Assembly (NCBI GenBank): GCA_035283185.1
Contig: DATEUJ010000142.1
Span: 1-64,000 of the forward strand
DNA length: 64,000 nucleotides
From: DASSFZ01 sp035283185
Lineage (GTDB): Bacteria > Chloroflexota > Anaerolineae > Fen-1058
Direction of reading: 5' to 3'
The notes beneath the pieces are model-generated. The model was given only the letters and a program-made list of their open reading frames with translations, was not told where the DNA came from and did not search any database. Position 1 is the first letter of the stretch. Every line of letters begins with the position of its first letter. The position numbers and the translations under genes are program-made. Below, in pieces: positions 45,108 to 53,796 of the stretch.

Positions 45108-46976
45108 CTACGGCGCAGCGGAACCGATCGGCCTCACGATCCACAGCCCGCTGTTCATGTCGCTGACGAAGATCACATTGTCTGAAGGGCGGATCGCCAC
45201 ACCCCAGACGATCGGAATGTTGCTCGGCAAGCCCGCGGGGGAGTGTGCGCCTGCGGGCAGGAACTGCCCGACCATGACCGGATCGCCGGGTGTGGACGCG
45301 TTAAGCGGTGTCAGGTCGAGCGCGACGACGCCGTTCGTGTACCAGGAGACATACGAGCGGTTGCCGACGACCTCGTTGTTGTGGATCGACCAGAAGCCGA
45401 CTGGCGGCGGGAACTCATGCACACCGGGCAGATCATCGAAGCTCGCGACCTGAATGCCAGTCGCCGCATCGAAGACGCGCAGGAAACCCCAGGATGGCTG
45501 TTGCGCCTGGAGCGTCGCCGAGCCGGCAGCGACCATGCCTTGTGCCGTCGCGTGATCGGTGAAGAGCACTGGAATGTTCACGCTCCCGAAGTCGAACCAC
45601 TGCGGGCTGGTGGCCGTCGCGATGAAGTCATGCACGACTGCGACCGCGCCGGCCGCAGCCGCTGCTGCGTCCTGTTCCTGGTGCAGGCAGAGCGGGAACT
45701 CGCCGCCGCCCGGATCGAAGAAGGGGAACGGCGAGCGCACGACGGCGATCTTTCCCGATGTGCCGGGCGGGTAGTCGCCGCTCACGCAGCCCTGGTTCGC
45801 GGCCTGCACGACGCCGGCCGTCAGGCTATGGCCCGGCGCTTCCCAGAGCGGAGTTCCACCCGGCGACTCGCTGGCCACGCCCATTTGTCCAGCCCCATAG
45901 AGAATGTGCGCCGGCGAGCGCGGGTCGAAGTCCTCGTCGTTCTGGAGAAGAAAGCGCCGGCTCGCTCCCTGCCACTCGGACACCGAGTGGGCATCGCCAT
46001 CGGCATCCGCCGGATACCGGGTCCGGGAGACTAAGACTGGGTCCGTCACGTCGCTGATGTCGAGCGTCAAGACACCGAGATCCCAGTACGAGACGTAGGC
46101 CTTCATGCCGTCGGCGCTGACCCGCGCACTGTGATCGAAGCTGGCGCCGAAGCTGCCCAGCCCGTAGAATGGTCCGGGCGCAAGCCCGTTCGCGGCGGCA
46201 CCCCATTCACCGACCTGGACAGGGTTGCGTGGGTCCGTGACGTCGACGATGCGGAAGTCGCCGCCGGGCACAGGATCGAAGAACTCGTCGAACGGGTTTG
46301 CGAGCAGTGCATAGACGTTGCTCCCACGCTGGAAGAGGTCAAGCTCGTGGACGCCGCCACCGCCGTGCGACACGCCGAGAAAGCTCAGCTTCCTGGGCCG
46401 GTACGGGTTCGTCACGTCCCAGAACTCCGGACCGAATTGCGCGCGGTCGAGCGCCGGCTGGCCACCACAACGTTGGAGGCCAACAGCTAATAGGTCACCC
46501 GTGAAGAAGGCTGTCGAGACCTGACGCACGACCACGTCTTCGGCGCTCGTCCCCGGGCGCGAGGCAAGCGCACCGATGACCCGCGGTGCACTCAGGTTGG
46601 AGACATCGACGATCTTGACGCCGCGCCCGGTGCAGGGGGATCCCCAAGTGCCGACGTAGGCGAAGTTCCCGTGCACCCAGACGTCCGCGCTGGTGTCTTG
46701 TGCGCCAAGCGCGTTGTGACCGAGCACCTCGAAGTTATCGGCGAGGAGCGGCGCCGGATCGGACGGCGGAGCCTGATTGAGCAGGCCATACGCACGGGCG
46801 CGATCGTTGAGCGCGTTGAGCGCGTTTTGCAGGCCGGCATCCCGCTTGAACTTTGGCGGCGGATCGGCCGAAGCCGCCTGAGTCCCGACGAGAAAAGCGG
46901 AAACGAGAAGCAACACACTCACGACGGCAATAGCCGCGAGCATGCGCCTGGACCTGGTAAACATCGGAATTCTCAT
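45108..46976 (-). CDS. Secreted LVIVD-repeat protein with divergent PA domain (paralogue c)
   Basis: The 622-aa protein begins with a signal peptide (about 10-37, MLAAIAVVSVLLLVSAFLVG). Repeats such as GVKIVDVSNLSAPRVIGAL, FRIVDVTDPRNPVQVGEWG and VLTLDISDVTDPVLVSRTR follow. The PA-like insert (about 400-490) reads GCVSGDYPPGTSGKIAVV, with GAVAVVHDFI; it is more degenerate than in a and b and carries a run of Ala. The last repeats end in DMNSGLWIVRPIGS. AGGAGG precedes the ATG. Confidence 0.82.
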   Translation of the reverse strand: MRIPMFTRSRRMLAAIAVVSVLLLVSAFLVGTQAASADPPPKFKRDAGLQNALNALNDRARAYGLLNQAPPSDPAPLLADNFEVLGHNALGAQDTSADVWVHGNFAYVGTWGSPCTGRGVKIVDVSNLSAPRVIGALASRPGTSAEDVVVRQVSTAFFTGDLLAVGLQRCGGQPALDRAQFGPEFWDVTNPYRPRKLSFLGVSHGGGGVHELDLFQRGSNVYALLANPFDEFFDPVPGGDFRIVDVTDPRNPVQVGEWGAAANGLAPGPFYGLGSFGASFDHSARVSADGMKAYVSYWDLGVLTLDISDVTDPVLVSRTRYPADADGDAHSVSEWQGASRRFLLQNDEDFDPRSPAHILYGAGQMGVASESPGGTPLWEAPGHSLTAGVVQAANQGCVSGDYPPGTSGKIAVVRSPFPFFDPGGGEFPLCLHQEQDAAAAAAGAVAVVHDFIATATSPQWFDFGSVNIPVLFTDHATAQGMVAAGSATLQAQQPSWGFLRVFDAATGIQVASFDDLPGVHEFPPPVGFWSIHNNEVVGNRSYVSWYTNGVVALDLTPLNASTPGDPVMVGQFLPAGAHSPAGLPSNIPIVWGVAIRPSDNVIFVSDMNSGLWIVRPIGSAAP

Positions 46977-47181
46977 GGTACACCTCCTTTCTTGGTTTCA
47001 TGCGCTTCACACGCGTCTCACAAGCGCAGTCGAAGGATCACGCGATTGCGGGGAGTAGACACGTGTTGTCGCGTGCTACACAAAAGAGGGAGAGGCCCAG
47101 CACCATCGCGAGTCCGATCAGCATTCGGGTTTGCAGGGTCCAACATATCCAAGATTTGACCGCAATGAACGGGCCGTAGGT

Positions 47182-47209
47182 GGCCGGGCCGGCGTTTGCC
47201 GGCCCGGCC
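47182..47209 (-). other. Intercistronic hairpin between LVIVD genes d and c
   Basis: The perfect 12-bp stem GGCCGGGCCGGC/GCCGGCCCGGCC has a four-base loop and no U-run. It may act as an mRNA processing or partial attenuation signal, because genes d and c have no other terminator between them. Confidence 0.55.
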
Positions 47210-47228
47210 GTTACCGCATCAATCCGGC

Positions 47229-49193
47229 TCAAGGATTCGTGTCCTGGAAGATCCAGAGACCGCTATCCCGGTCGCTGGCGAGGATGTACAACTGGCCGGT
47301 GGCCGGATGGCGCCACATCTCGACGCCCCAGAAGTCGTTGCCCAGCGGGTCGAGGTAGCCACCCACCTGGACGATGCACGGGGCGCCGTCGCTGCCGCAC
47401 CCGTGCTCCTTGATCTTGAAGGCGCGGAAGCCGCCCGCGTAGTAGGAGGAGTAGAACCTGCTCGAGTCCGTCGGGTGCGCGGCGATCTCGTGGACGGACA
47501 GGACGCCGAACCCGATGGCGAAGGCCGGATCCATCGCCTGTGGGATGGCAAATGTGTCGAGCTCCGCGAAGGTGCTCGCGTCGTACAGGTGGATGTAGCC
47601 CCACCCGTCGAAGATCGACGTGATGTCGATCTCGAACCCGACCTCGCCGATGTCCGGCTCGACGTCGTTCGGGTCGTCATCCGGGTACGGCAGGTCGAAG
47701 TTCAGCGCACGGTTGAACAGCTCGTGGAGCGCCGCGTGCGTGGTGCATGTGGCTACGATCTGCTCGTCGTCGGGGAAGGCCCCGAACCCGCAGAAAGGCG
47801 GGTCGTCCAGGGCAGCGCTGCCGAGGTGCCGGGCCACGAACAGGACGGCGTCCCAGCCCTGGTCGGTGGCGTTGTCGGCCTTCTCGCCTGGGAAGCACGC
47901 CGGCTCGGTGTTGTCCGGGTCGCCCACTGGACCACGCTGGAGGACGATGATCTGCTCCTCGCCCGGCTCAAGCGACCCAGGCGGGAAGATGCTGTCTGCC
48001 AGCGGGATCGGCGTCGAGGTCCCAGGGCAGCCATACCCGCCGTAGGCCACCGGGCCGTTGAGCCGCTTGTCCGCAAGGAGGGTGACCGGCGCCCCACCGA
48101 CCGGGACCGTCGTGTACGTCTTCGGCGCGCCGGGCCCGGTCGCTCTGGTTAGCGGAGTAGTTCGGAACGCGTCAAAGTCCTCGTCGGTGGTGACGAAGCG
48201 AGCATTGTCCGCCGTCCACTCTGCATAATGGCCGTTGCCCTCCGGCGTCAGCGACCTGCCGGTCTGGAAAAGCAGCTCGGGGTCAGGGTTGGTGAAATCC
48301 GTGTCGCCGACAAAGATTGGGTGGGCGGGGTCGTCGACGTTGAGGATGACGTACCCGCCATCCCAGTACGACAGCAGCATGAGGAAGTGGCCGTCGATCT
48401 GCTTGACTACCATGTCGTGCAGGAACGACGTGAGCGTCCCAAGCCCGATCTCCGGCTGGGCGATGTTGAACTGGTTTAGGTCGAGCTCGCTGATCAGCAC
48501 GGGTTTGCGGGGATTCGTGATGTCCAGGATGTCGACGTCCTTGGCCTCCTCGTCGTCGACAATCACGACGTACGCCTTGTTCCCTGCGTCCCAGGCGAAA
48601 GCACTGTGCACCTGGTTGGCGTCGTGAGGTGTGTTCATCACGTCTTGAACGCCCCTGGTGAAGTCCCCAAGGTTCTCAGAGAGCTTAAAGGGCTTGAGTG
48701 GGTTCGTGATGTTCCAGATGGAGATGCCCGCCTTGTAGTTCTTGCCGCATCCCTCGTTGTTCAGAACCAGGATGTCTCCGTTGAACTTCGGGGTGTCGAT
48801 GTGAAGCGCCTGCACTCCCTCGCTCACGATCGTGTCCTGATGGGCCGGGATGAATCCGACCTGCCTGGGCCGTGCGGGGTTCGAGATGTCGACGACATAC
48901 ACGCCGCCGTCGAGGGTCCCGCCCTCGGGCCCTGCGCAGGCGGCCGTGTTCCACCGCCCAAGGTAGGCGAAGTTCCCGAGCGCGGCCACGTCAGAAATGG
49001 CTCCTGGCTCGACGGGGTTGACCGTCAGCTTGGAGACGAAGTCGATCGTCCCGAACTCGCCGGTGCCGGTCAGATGATCGGTGCCTCCATGCTGTGCAGC
49101 CGCGCCGCCGACGGCAGCAAGCGTCAACGTGATCGTCATCAGCACACCGACGAGCGTGCGCTTCCTCGTTCGATCGATTATCCTATATCGCAT
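47229..49193 (-). CDS. Secreted LVIVD-repeat protein with expanded PA-like insert (paralogue d)
   Basis: The 654-aa protein has a signal peptide (about 14-33, LVGVLMTITLTLAAVGGAAA) and repeats including GVYVVDISNPARPRQVGFIP, DVDILDITNPRKPVLISELD and GYVILNVDDPAHPIFVG. The insert between about 390 and 520 contains YGGYGCPGTSTPIPLA and a long acidic region (DDDPNDVEPDIGE) with several Cys; it looks like a PA domain with extra loops. The repeats share TDEDFD and YYAGGFR with paralogue a. Its 3' end is followed by a strong GC hairpin. Confidence 0.82.
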   Translation of the reverse strand: MRYRIIDRTRKRTLVGVLMTITLTLAAVGGAAAQHGGTDHLTGTGEFGTIDFVSKLTVNPVEPGAISDVAALGNFAYLGRWNTAACAGPEGGTLDGGVYVVDISNPARPRQVGFIPAHQDTIVSEGVQALHIDTPKFNGDILVLNNEGCGKNYKAGISIWNITNPLKPFKLSENLGDFTRGVQDVMNTPHDANQVHSAFAWDAGNKAYVVIVDDEEAKDVDILDITNPRKPVLISELDLNQFNIAQPEIGLGTLTSFLHDMVVKQIDGHFLMLLSYWDGGYVILNVDDPAHPIFVGDTDFTNPDPELLFQTGRSLTPEGNGHYAEWTADNARFVTTDEDFDAFRTTPLTRATGPGAPKTYTTVPVGGAPVTLLADKRLNGPVAYGGYGCPGTSTPIPLADSIFPPGSLEPGEEQIIVLQRGPVGDPDNTEPACFPGEKADNATDQGWDAVLFVARHLGSAALDDPPFCGFGAFPDDEQIVATCTTHAALHELFNRALNFDLPYPDDDPNDVEPDIGEVGFEIDITSIFDGWGYIHLYDASTFAELDTFAIPQAMDPAFAIGFGVLSVHEIAAHPTDSSRFYSSYYAGGFRAFKIKEHGCGSDGAPCIVQVGGYLDPLGNDFWGVEMWRHPATGQLYILASDRDSGLWIFQDTNP

Positions 49194-49270
49194 GGTTTCC
49201 CTCCCTTGGCTAGAGGACGATTTCTTGAATTCTTAGGGTAAAGCTTGGCGATCCTGTTCTGCTCGAAGCA

Positions 49271-49318
49271 GGTCTGTGACCCGCGTCCTCGGCGGCTGGG
49301 GCCGCCGGGTCACAGACC
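49271..49318 (-). other. Intercistronic hairpin between LVIVD genes e and d
   Basis: GGTCTGTGACCCG and CGGGTCACAGACC form a 13-bp stem around a GC-rich inner region. No U-run follows. Confidence 0.55.
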
Positions 49319-49369
49319 CGCACGAACTGTGTCTGCGGGTTCAGTGGTGGTGAACGCCGTTCATGGTGA

Positions 49370-50776
49370 CTACTGAGTCTGCGGGTTCAGGTAGTCCAGC
49401 CGCAACGCCCCTGCCCTCGCCCGGTCGCTCAGCAGGAAGACGTCCACGCCCCGCACGATGTCGTTGGCGTAGATGAAGTTGTTGTACCAATACGACGACC
49501 AGACCAGGCCATCCGCCGGATCGAAGTAGCCGATCTCCCTCGGCGCCGAGCGGTTGGTGTAGTCGACGATCGTCGTCCCACCGTTGTACCAGGAGGCGAC
49601 CAGGACGTCGCCCCGGACGCCCGGGATGTTGTTGAAGAGGTGAGACGAGCAATACTGGCCCGGCTGAGGGCGCGGGATCTGGAATGAGCTTTGCCTGGCG
49701 CCGGTCATCCGGTTGTAGAACCAAAGCTGGCCGCTGCCGGTGCCGTCGTCGCAGCTCCCGAAGATGATCTCGTCTCCGAAGATCACGGTGTCGCCGCCCT
49801 CGCTAAACAGTGCCGAGTGGTAGAACTGCACCTCAGGCTCGTCAACCTCCCACAGTGGCGAGAGTGTCTGTGGATTGGCCGGGCCGGCGGAGATGTCCCA
49901 AAGCTCACCCACGCTGCCACACGCCGCAGCGACAAGCCCCAGGGCCAGGTTGACCTGGATATCGTGGCAGCCCTGCATCGGGTTGAAGCCGAAGGGCACG
50001 AGCAGGTCGAACGTCTTCACGTCGATCGCCGGCGTCGCGAGCACGTGCGCGGCCGCCGGGTTGTTCAGCGGGATCTCGACGATCGAGATTTTCTTGTGGA
50101 GCGGATCGTGCGTGTCGGTCGGGTCGTCGTGCGGGCCGCAATCCGGTCCCGACCGCAGCGGGTACGAGGCCACGTAGACCAGGAGCCGGTTCTTGGCGAG
50201 GTCGGGGATCGTCGTGTGCGTGTGTGAGCCGCAGTCGGTGTAGACCGACGTGACGTACCGCGGGCTTGCCGGATCGCTCACGTCGAAGATGCGGATGCCC
50301 TCCCAGCCGGTCTCGAGAGTCTGGGGATTCGCGACGGCGCTGTCGCACGCCGGCGACGTGCGCACCTGGTCGATTGAGAGAATCAGGATATGGCCCCAGA
50401 CGGAGATGTCGTTCTGCGGGCCTGGGCAGATCACGTTCGCGACGACGACCGGCGCTTCGGGGTCGGAAATGTCGATCACGCGGAAGCCACCGTAGTTGCC
50501 GGCGAAGGCGAGATTACCCCAGAACGCCAGGTCTGAGTTCGTAGGGCCGAGGCTCGGGATGTTGACCAGGTGGTGCATGTTCTGGCTGTGGAGATTCGAG
50601 CTGTTATGCGAGTGGGCCCCGGAGGCGCCTGCGGCCTCTTGCGTCCCTGCGTCGGAATCCAGACCCAGCAGAGGCTCGACGGGGTCGGGGTCGTGCCCCA
50701 GGGCGGGGCTAACTGCCATCAGCGCCAGAAGCACCGTCACGAGAATGCTGAATGGCACGTGAAGCTTCCTAGGCAT
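49370..50776 (-). CDS. Secreted LVIVD-repeat protein without PA domain (paralogue e)
   Basis: The 468-aa protein has a signal peptide (about 9-27, ILVTVLLALMAVSPALG) and a His/Ser/Asn-rich spacer (GAHSHNSSNLHSQNMHH). A propeller follows with WGNLAFAGNYGGFRVIDISD, GIRIFDVSDPASPRYV and DYTNRSAPREIGYFDP. Motifs CGSHTHT and GCHDIQ are shared with paralogue f and absent from a-d; the repeated Cys/His could bind metal. No PA insert is present, which explains the shorter length. The C-terminus RLDYLNPQTQ is almost identical to that of f. GAGGAGG precedes the ATG. Confidence 0.82.
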   Translation of the reverse strand: MPRKLHVPFSILVTVLLALMAVSPALGHDPDPVEPLLGLDSDAGTQEAAGASGAHSHNSSNLHSQNMHHLVNIPSLGPTNSDLAFWGNLAFAGNYGGFRVIDISDPEAPVVVANVICPGPQNDISVWGHILILSIDQVRTSPACDSAVANPQTLETGWEGIRIFDVSDPASPRYVTSVYTDCGSHTHTTIPDLAKNRLLVYVASYPLRSGPDCGPHDDPTDTHDPLHKKISIVEIPLNNPAAAHVLATPAIDVKTFDLLVPFGFNPMQGCHDIQVNLALGLVAAACGSVGELWDISAGPANPQTLSPLWEVDEPEVQFYHSALFSEGGDTVIFGDEIIFGSCDDGTGSGQLWFYNRMTGARQSSFQIPRPQPGQYCSSHLFNNIPGVRGDVLVASWYNGGTTIVDYTNRSAPREIGYFDPADGLVWSSYWYNNFIYANDIVRGVDVFLLSDRARAGALRLDYLNPQTQ

Positions 50777-50843
50777 GTGAGAATCCTCCTCTGGCTTGAA
50801 TGTGTGGCTCGACTTACGTCCTCTCTGACTTGAGTGGCTGACA

Positions 50844-50870
50844 GAGGGCCCCCCTCTGACGGGAGCCCTC
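50844..50870 (-). other. Weak intercistronic hairpin between LVIVD genes f and e
   Basis: GAGGGCTCCC and GGGGGGCCCTC can pair imperfectly around GTCAGA. It is not followed by a U-run. Confidence 0.4.
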
Positions 50871-50916
50871 CTCACCCTATTGGACTGGCTACAGTCGGTG
50901 CTTCTTAGTCGATGAT

Positions 50917-52392
50917 CTACTCCTGCGTCTGCGGGTTCAAGTGATCGAGCCGCCGGGCGCCCGCGGTTGCCCTATCGCTCAACTCGTAGACGCGCACGCC
51001 TTCGAGGATGTCATGCTCGTAAATGAACCCGTTGTACCAGTAGCTCGACCAGACGCCCCCGAGCACCAGGACGTTCGGGTCGATCGGCGCCGGGTCGACC
51101 CAGGCGACCTCGACCGCGTTCGCCGGATTGGTGAAGTCGACGACGCTCGTGCCGGACTGATAGCTGCCGTGGACGAGGACATACCGGCCGCGCAGCGGCA
51201 CGACGTTATAGTTATGGATGGTGCAGTTCTCCGTCGCCGTCTGCGGCCGTGGGAGTGTCCATCTGCCTATGAGCGCCCCGTCGTCTGCGTCGAAGAAGAA
51301 GATGCTCTTCATCTCGTCCGTCTGCATGGCGTTCCCAGCGATGGGCGGGACGAGCGGCGTGCCTGTCGCCTGGCAGGCCGGCCCGCCCCCACCGCCCGGC
51401 TCCCATCCCATGACGAGCACCTCGCCATCCCACGTGAGGCTCGCCGAGTGCCAGCTCGTAGGGCCTGGGGCCGTCGTCTGGTAGAGTACGACCGGGCTGG
51501 CCGGGTTGGTAATGTCCCACACGACGACGTTCGGCCGGCACGCGCCGACGAGCCGGTTCACGCCGACGTGCGCCGCCACGTCGTGGCAGCCGTTTTGCGA
51601 CGCCGGGATGCTGTTGTTGATCACGGACGCCGCGGATGGGTTATTGAGTGGAATCTGGACGGCGACGATCCGGTTGTGCGGGCTGACGCACGTCGTCCCA
51701 TATGGCGTCGGGCCGGCGAATGCCCCGCTGAAGGCGACCGACACGTACACGATCAGCCGGTTATTCGCGAGGTCGGGGACGAGCGTGTGTGTATGCGCTC
51801 CGCAGTCGGTCGGGACGGCTTTGACGAGGTTGGCAGCCGTCACCGTCCGCCAGTCGTTGGCGACGAAAATCTGAAGCCCTTCGAAGCCGGTCACGCCGAT
51901 CGGCGTGTCCGTCCCCTCGCACGCGCGGCTCAAGTCGTTGTTTGGCAGCGCCTGGGGCCGGTCGACGGCGCGGACGAGGATGTTTCCCCAGACGGCGACG
52001 TCGCCCTGATTGCCGTTGCAATTCACCTGGGCGACCTCTTGTGGGTTCCCAGGCGCCGAGATGTCGATGACGCGGAAGCCGTCGTAGCGTCCCGCGAAGG
52101 CGAGGTTGCCCCAGAAGGCGAGGTCGGAGTTGGCGATGAACGGGCTTAGAGAGCCGGCCTCGAACGAGTCGCCCAACGGGTGGAGGTTCGGGGTGCGTGG
52201 GTCGTCCCGATGCGCCGTCGCGCCGGCGCCACCATTATTGGCGAGGGCTTCCGCTCCGGCGCCGGCGTTCAGGTCACGCTGAAATTCCTCATCGTCAGGA
52301 CTTGGGTTCTGACCCAGGACTGGACTCACGACCATCAGCAGCAGCAACACGCTGACGGCGAGCCCGGCCAGTGCGAATGTTTTCTTGAGCAT
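50917..52392 (-). CDS. Secreted LVIVD-repeat protein without PA domain (paralogue f, first gene of the block)
   Basis: The 491-aa protein starts with a signal peptide (about 5-27, FALAGLAVSVLLLLMVVSP). An Asn/Gly/Ala-rich linker leads into propeller repeats (NSDLAFWGNLAFAGRYDGFR, VIDISAPGNPQEVAQV, VVWDITNPASPVVLYQT). It shares CGAHTHTLVPDLANNRLIVY and QNGCHDVAAHVG with paralogue e. A Gly/Pro loop (GWEPGGGGGPACQATG) and FFDADDGALIGRW are specific. It has the promoter with the TCTAAC box about 340 bp upstream and probably leads a transcript f-e-d-c-b. Confidence 0.82.
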   Translation of the reverse strand: MLKKTFALAGLAVSVLLLLMVVSPVLGQNPSPDDEEFQRDLNAGAGAEALANNGGAGATAHRDDPRTPNLHPLGDSFEAGSLSPFIANSDLAFWGNLAFAGRYDGFRVIDISAPGNPQEVAQVNCNGNQGDVAVWGNILVRAVDRPQALPNNDLSRACEGTDTPIGVTGFEGLQIFVANDWRTVTAANLVKAVPTDCGAHTHTLVPDLANNRLIVYVSVAFSGAFAGPTPYGTTCVSPHNRIVAVQIPLNNPSAASVINNSIPASQNGCHDVAAHVGVNRLVGACRPNVVVWDITNPASPVVLYQTTAPGPTSWHSASLTWDGEVLVMGWEPGGGGGPACQATGTPLVPPIAGNAMQTDEMKSIFFFDADDGALIGRWTLPRPQTATENCTIHNYNVVPLRGRYVLVHGSYQSGTSVVDFTNPANAVEVAWVDPAPIDPNVLVLGGVWSSYWYNGFIYEHDILEGVRVYELSDRATAGARRLDHLNPQTQE

Positions 52393-52730
52393 GTGTGTAT
52401 CCCCCTTGGCTTGAATGCGAGGCTATGGCGATCTCTCGACTACGACTGGCCGTGCACTTGGGCCAGTCCCCACTCACATGACTCTCGATTGTGAATCAGG
52501 CTTCTGCGTCGGTCTGTCGTCTACGCGCTCATCACCTCCATTCCGTTGGAACGCACTTCAGTCACGGTCCTTGCGAAACACTCCGTGGCGAAGCCGAGTG
52601 ACAACAATCAGCGGAATGTCGCCCCCGTTTTGAAATGCAAGCGACTCCGGATGAACAAGAATGAAAAGTTCGTCGCTATGTGTTGAAACGGAGAGACGGA
52701 AAGGGAGCAATTACAACTATAGTTGTCTTC
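52393..52730. other. Leader of the LVIVD operon with palindrome ACAACTATAGTTGT
   Basis: The stretch between promoter P1 and the ATG of gene f is about 340 nt and AT-richer than the genes. The perfect 14-bp palindrome ACAACTATAGTTGT at 52713-52726 lies at the expected transcription start and could be an operator. A tiny frame ATGGAGGTGATGAGCGCG-TAG occurs in the leader. No other gene was seen. Confidence 0.5.
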
Positions 52731-52775
52731 ATTATATATGAATTATCAGCAAATGTACATAGGAATCTGGTTAGA
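52731..52775 (-). promoter_or_regulatory. Promoter P1 with TCTAAC-box, upstream of LVIVD gene f
   Basis: On the minus strand: -10 TATAAT (52731-52736), 17-bp spacer, -35 TGTACA (52754-52759), then TCTAACCAGATTC (52763-52775). The region is a diverged copy of P2 at 53727. Confidence 0.7.
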
Positions 52776-52862
52776 ATATGGGGATTGTGCGAATTCCACC
52801 CTGTGATGTCACGGGGATTGACTGAGGCAGTGGAGGGCGGGAAGATTGGAAACGGGTTTGAA

Positions 52863-52897
52863 AAGACCTGGCAGGTCTCGGAGACCTGCCAGGTCTT
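52863..52897. repeat. 35-bp palindrome AAGACCTGGCAGGTCT type
   Basis: Two 17-bp units (AAGACCTGGCAGGTCTC and GAGACCTGCCAGGTCTT) are inverted around one base. The repeat lies within the sequence that interrupts the duplicated promoter/3'-end block. Confidence 0.8.
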
Positions 52898-52902
52898 GAT
52901 GG

Positions 52903-52960
52903 CTACGGCTCGACGACGATCTTCGCCGCCATGCCGGCGCCGCCCGGCCGGGCACTCCGC
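52903..52960 (-). pseudogene. 3'-end remnant of the cupredoxin gene
   Basis: The minus strand encodes GGAGMAAKIVVEP-stop, identical except Lys for Arg to the C-terminus of the gene ending at 53797, with near-identical DNA. The rest of the gene is absent. It marks an old duplication that also carried the promoter. Confidence 0.75.
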
Positions 52961-52987
52961 CGCCGGGGCTTGTTGTCAACGTTGGCA

Positions 52988-53554
52988 TCAACGCTTGTTA
53001 TCTTGCACTGGCCACAGACCGGCAGCGATCAACATAAACGCCAAGGCGAGCAGGACAAAGCCGACTGCCTGGCCTATGACGGTGGGTGTCGCAAACCCAG
53101 TAACCGGCAGAGTGGTTGGAGGGCTGGTTGTTATAGGTGTCATCGGGTACTGAATCTCAACCGAATGGCACATCTCACGCGCTAACCAGCCGAAGCTGGT
53201 GCCGCCAGCCGGATTTACAATTTCCATCTTTATCGGCGCACTACCGTCGGCTGGAAAGAACGTCACGGTCACGTGCACAGATGGGCGCGTAATGGCAAGT
53301 CCCGGTATCTCGCCCGAATCCTTGTCTCCCGTTTGAGCCTCCCAGGACGTTACGAGGTTGCCGAGGCTGTCTCTCATCTCGTATACGCCTGCGCTGCGCG
53401 AGCCTGTGTCCCGATCTCGCCCCCGCAGAAAATTAAACCGTGCACAGGCGCTGTCCTGTTGAGCAGGCCCGACGGCGACGGCGGCAGAGGCAATTGAGGT
53501 GGTCAAGGCTGTGACAAGAACCAGCACGCCAACTAAAATCATTAGCTTCTTCAT
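52988..53554 (-). CDS. Small secreted protein with LPxTG-type cell-surface anchor
   Basis: The 188-aa protein has a signal peptide (MKKLMILVGVLVLVTALTTS, about 1-24), a mature domain with two Cys (ACARFNF and REMCHSVEI) and beta-rich segments (VHVTVTFFPADGSAPIKME). A C-terminal sorting signal follows: LPVTG near 150, a hydrophobic stretch (VGFVLLALAFMLIAAGLW) and the tail PVQDNKR. Sortases cleave LPxTG and couple the protein to the cell surface. No sortase is in the window. The mature domain is not recognised. GAGGAGG precedes the ATG, and promoter P2 lies about 175 bp upstream. Confidence 0.8.
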   Translation of the reverse strand: MKKLMILVGVLVLVTALTTSIASAAVAVGPAQQDSACARFNFLRGRDRDTGSRSAGVYEMRDSLGNLVTSWEAQTGDKDSGEIPGLAITRPSVHVTVTFFPADGSAPIKMEIVNPAGGTSFGWLAREMCHSVEIQYPMTPITTSPPTTLPVTGFATPTVIGQAVGFVLLALAFMLIAAGLWPVQDNKR

Positions 53555-53726
53555 CGGGTGTCCTCCTCTTCTACGAGTGATCGCTAGCCCGCACCGGTCA
53601 AATGAGACGTAGCCGCCTGACAGCGTCGGCATCGGATGCGAATGTTGCCGTGAGCGCTTAGTCCATTCTACCACGTAGCTAGACTTGGGATGTCAAAGTG
53701 CTCCAAAGCTCCAAAAAGCAAAATCG

Positions 53727-53772
53727 ATTATACGACAAAATATTAACAAATGTAAATAAGAATCCGGTTAGA
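53727..53772 (-). promoter_or_regulatory. Promoter P2 with TCTAAC-box, upstream of the LPxTG gene
   Basis: On the minus strand: TATAAT (53727-53732), 18-bp spacer, -35 TTTACA (53751-53756), then TCTAACCGGATTC (53760-53772). It is placed between the cupredoxin gene stop and the LPxTG gene. Confidence 0.72.
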
Positions 53773-53796
53773 AACATGGGGATGGTGCGAATTCCA

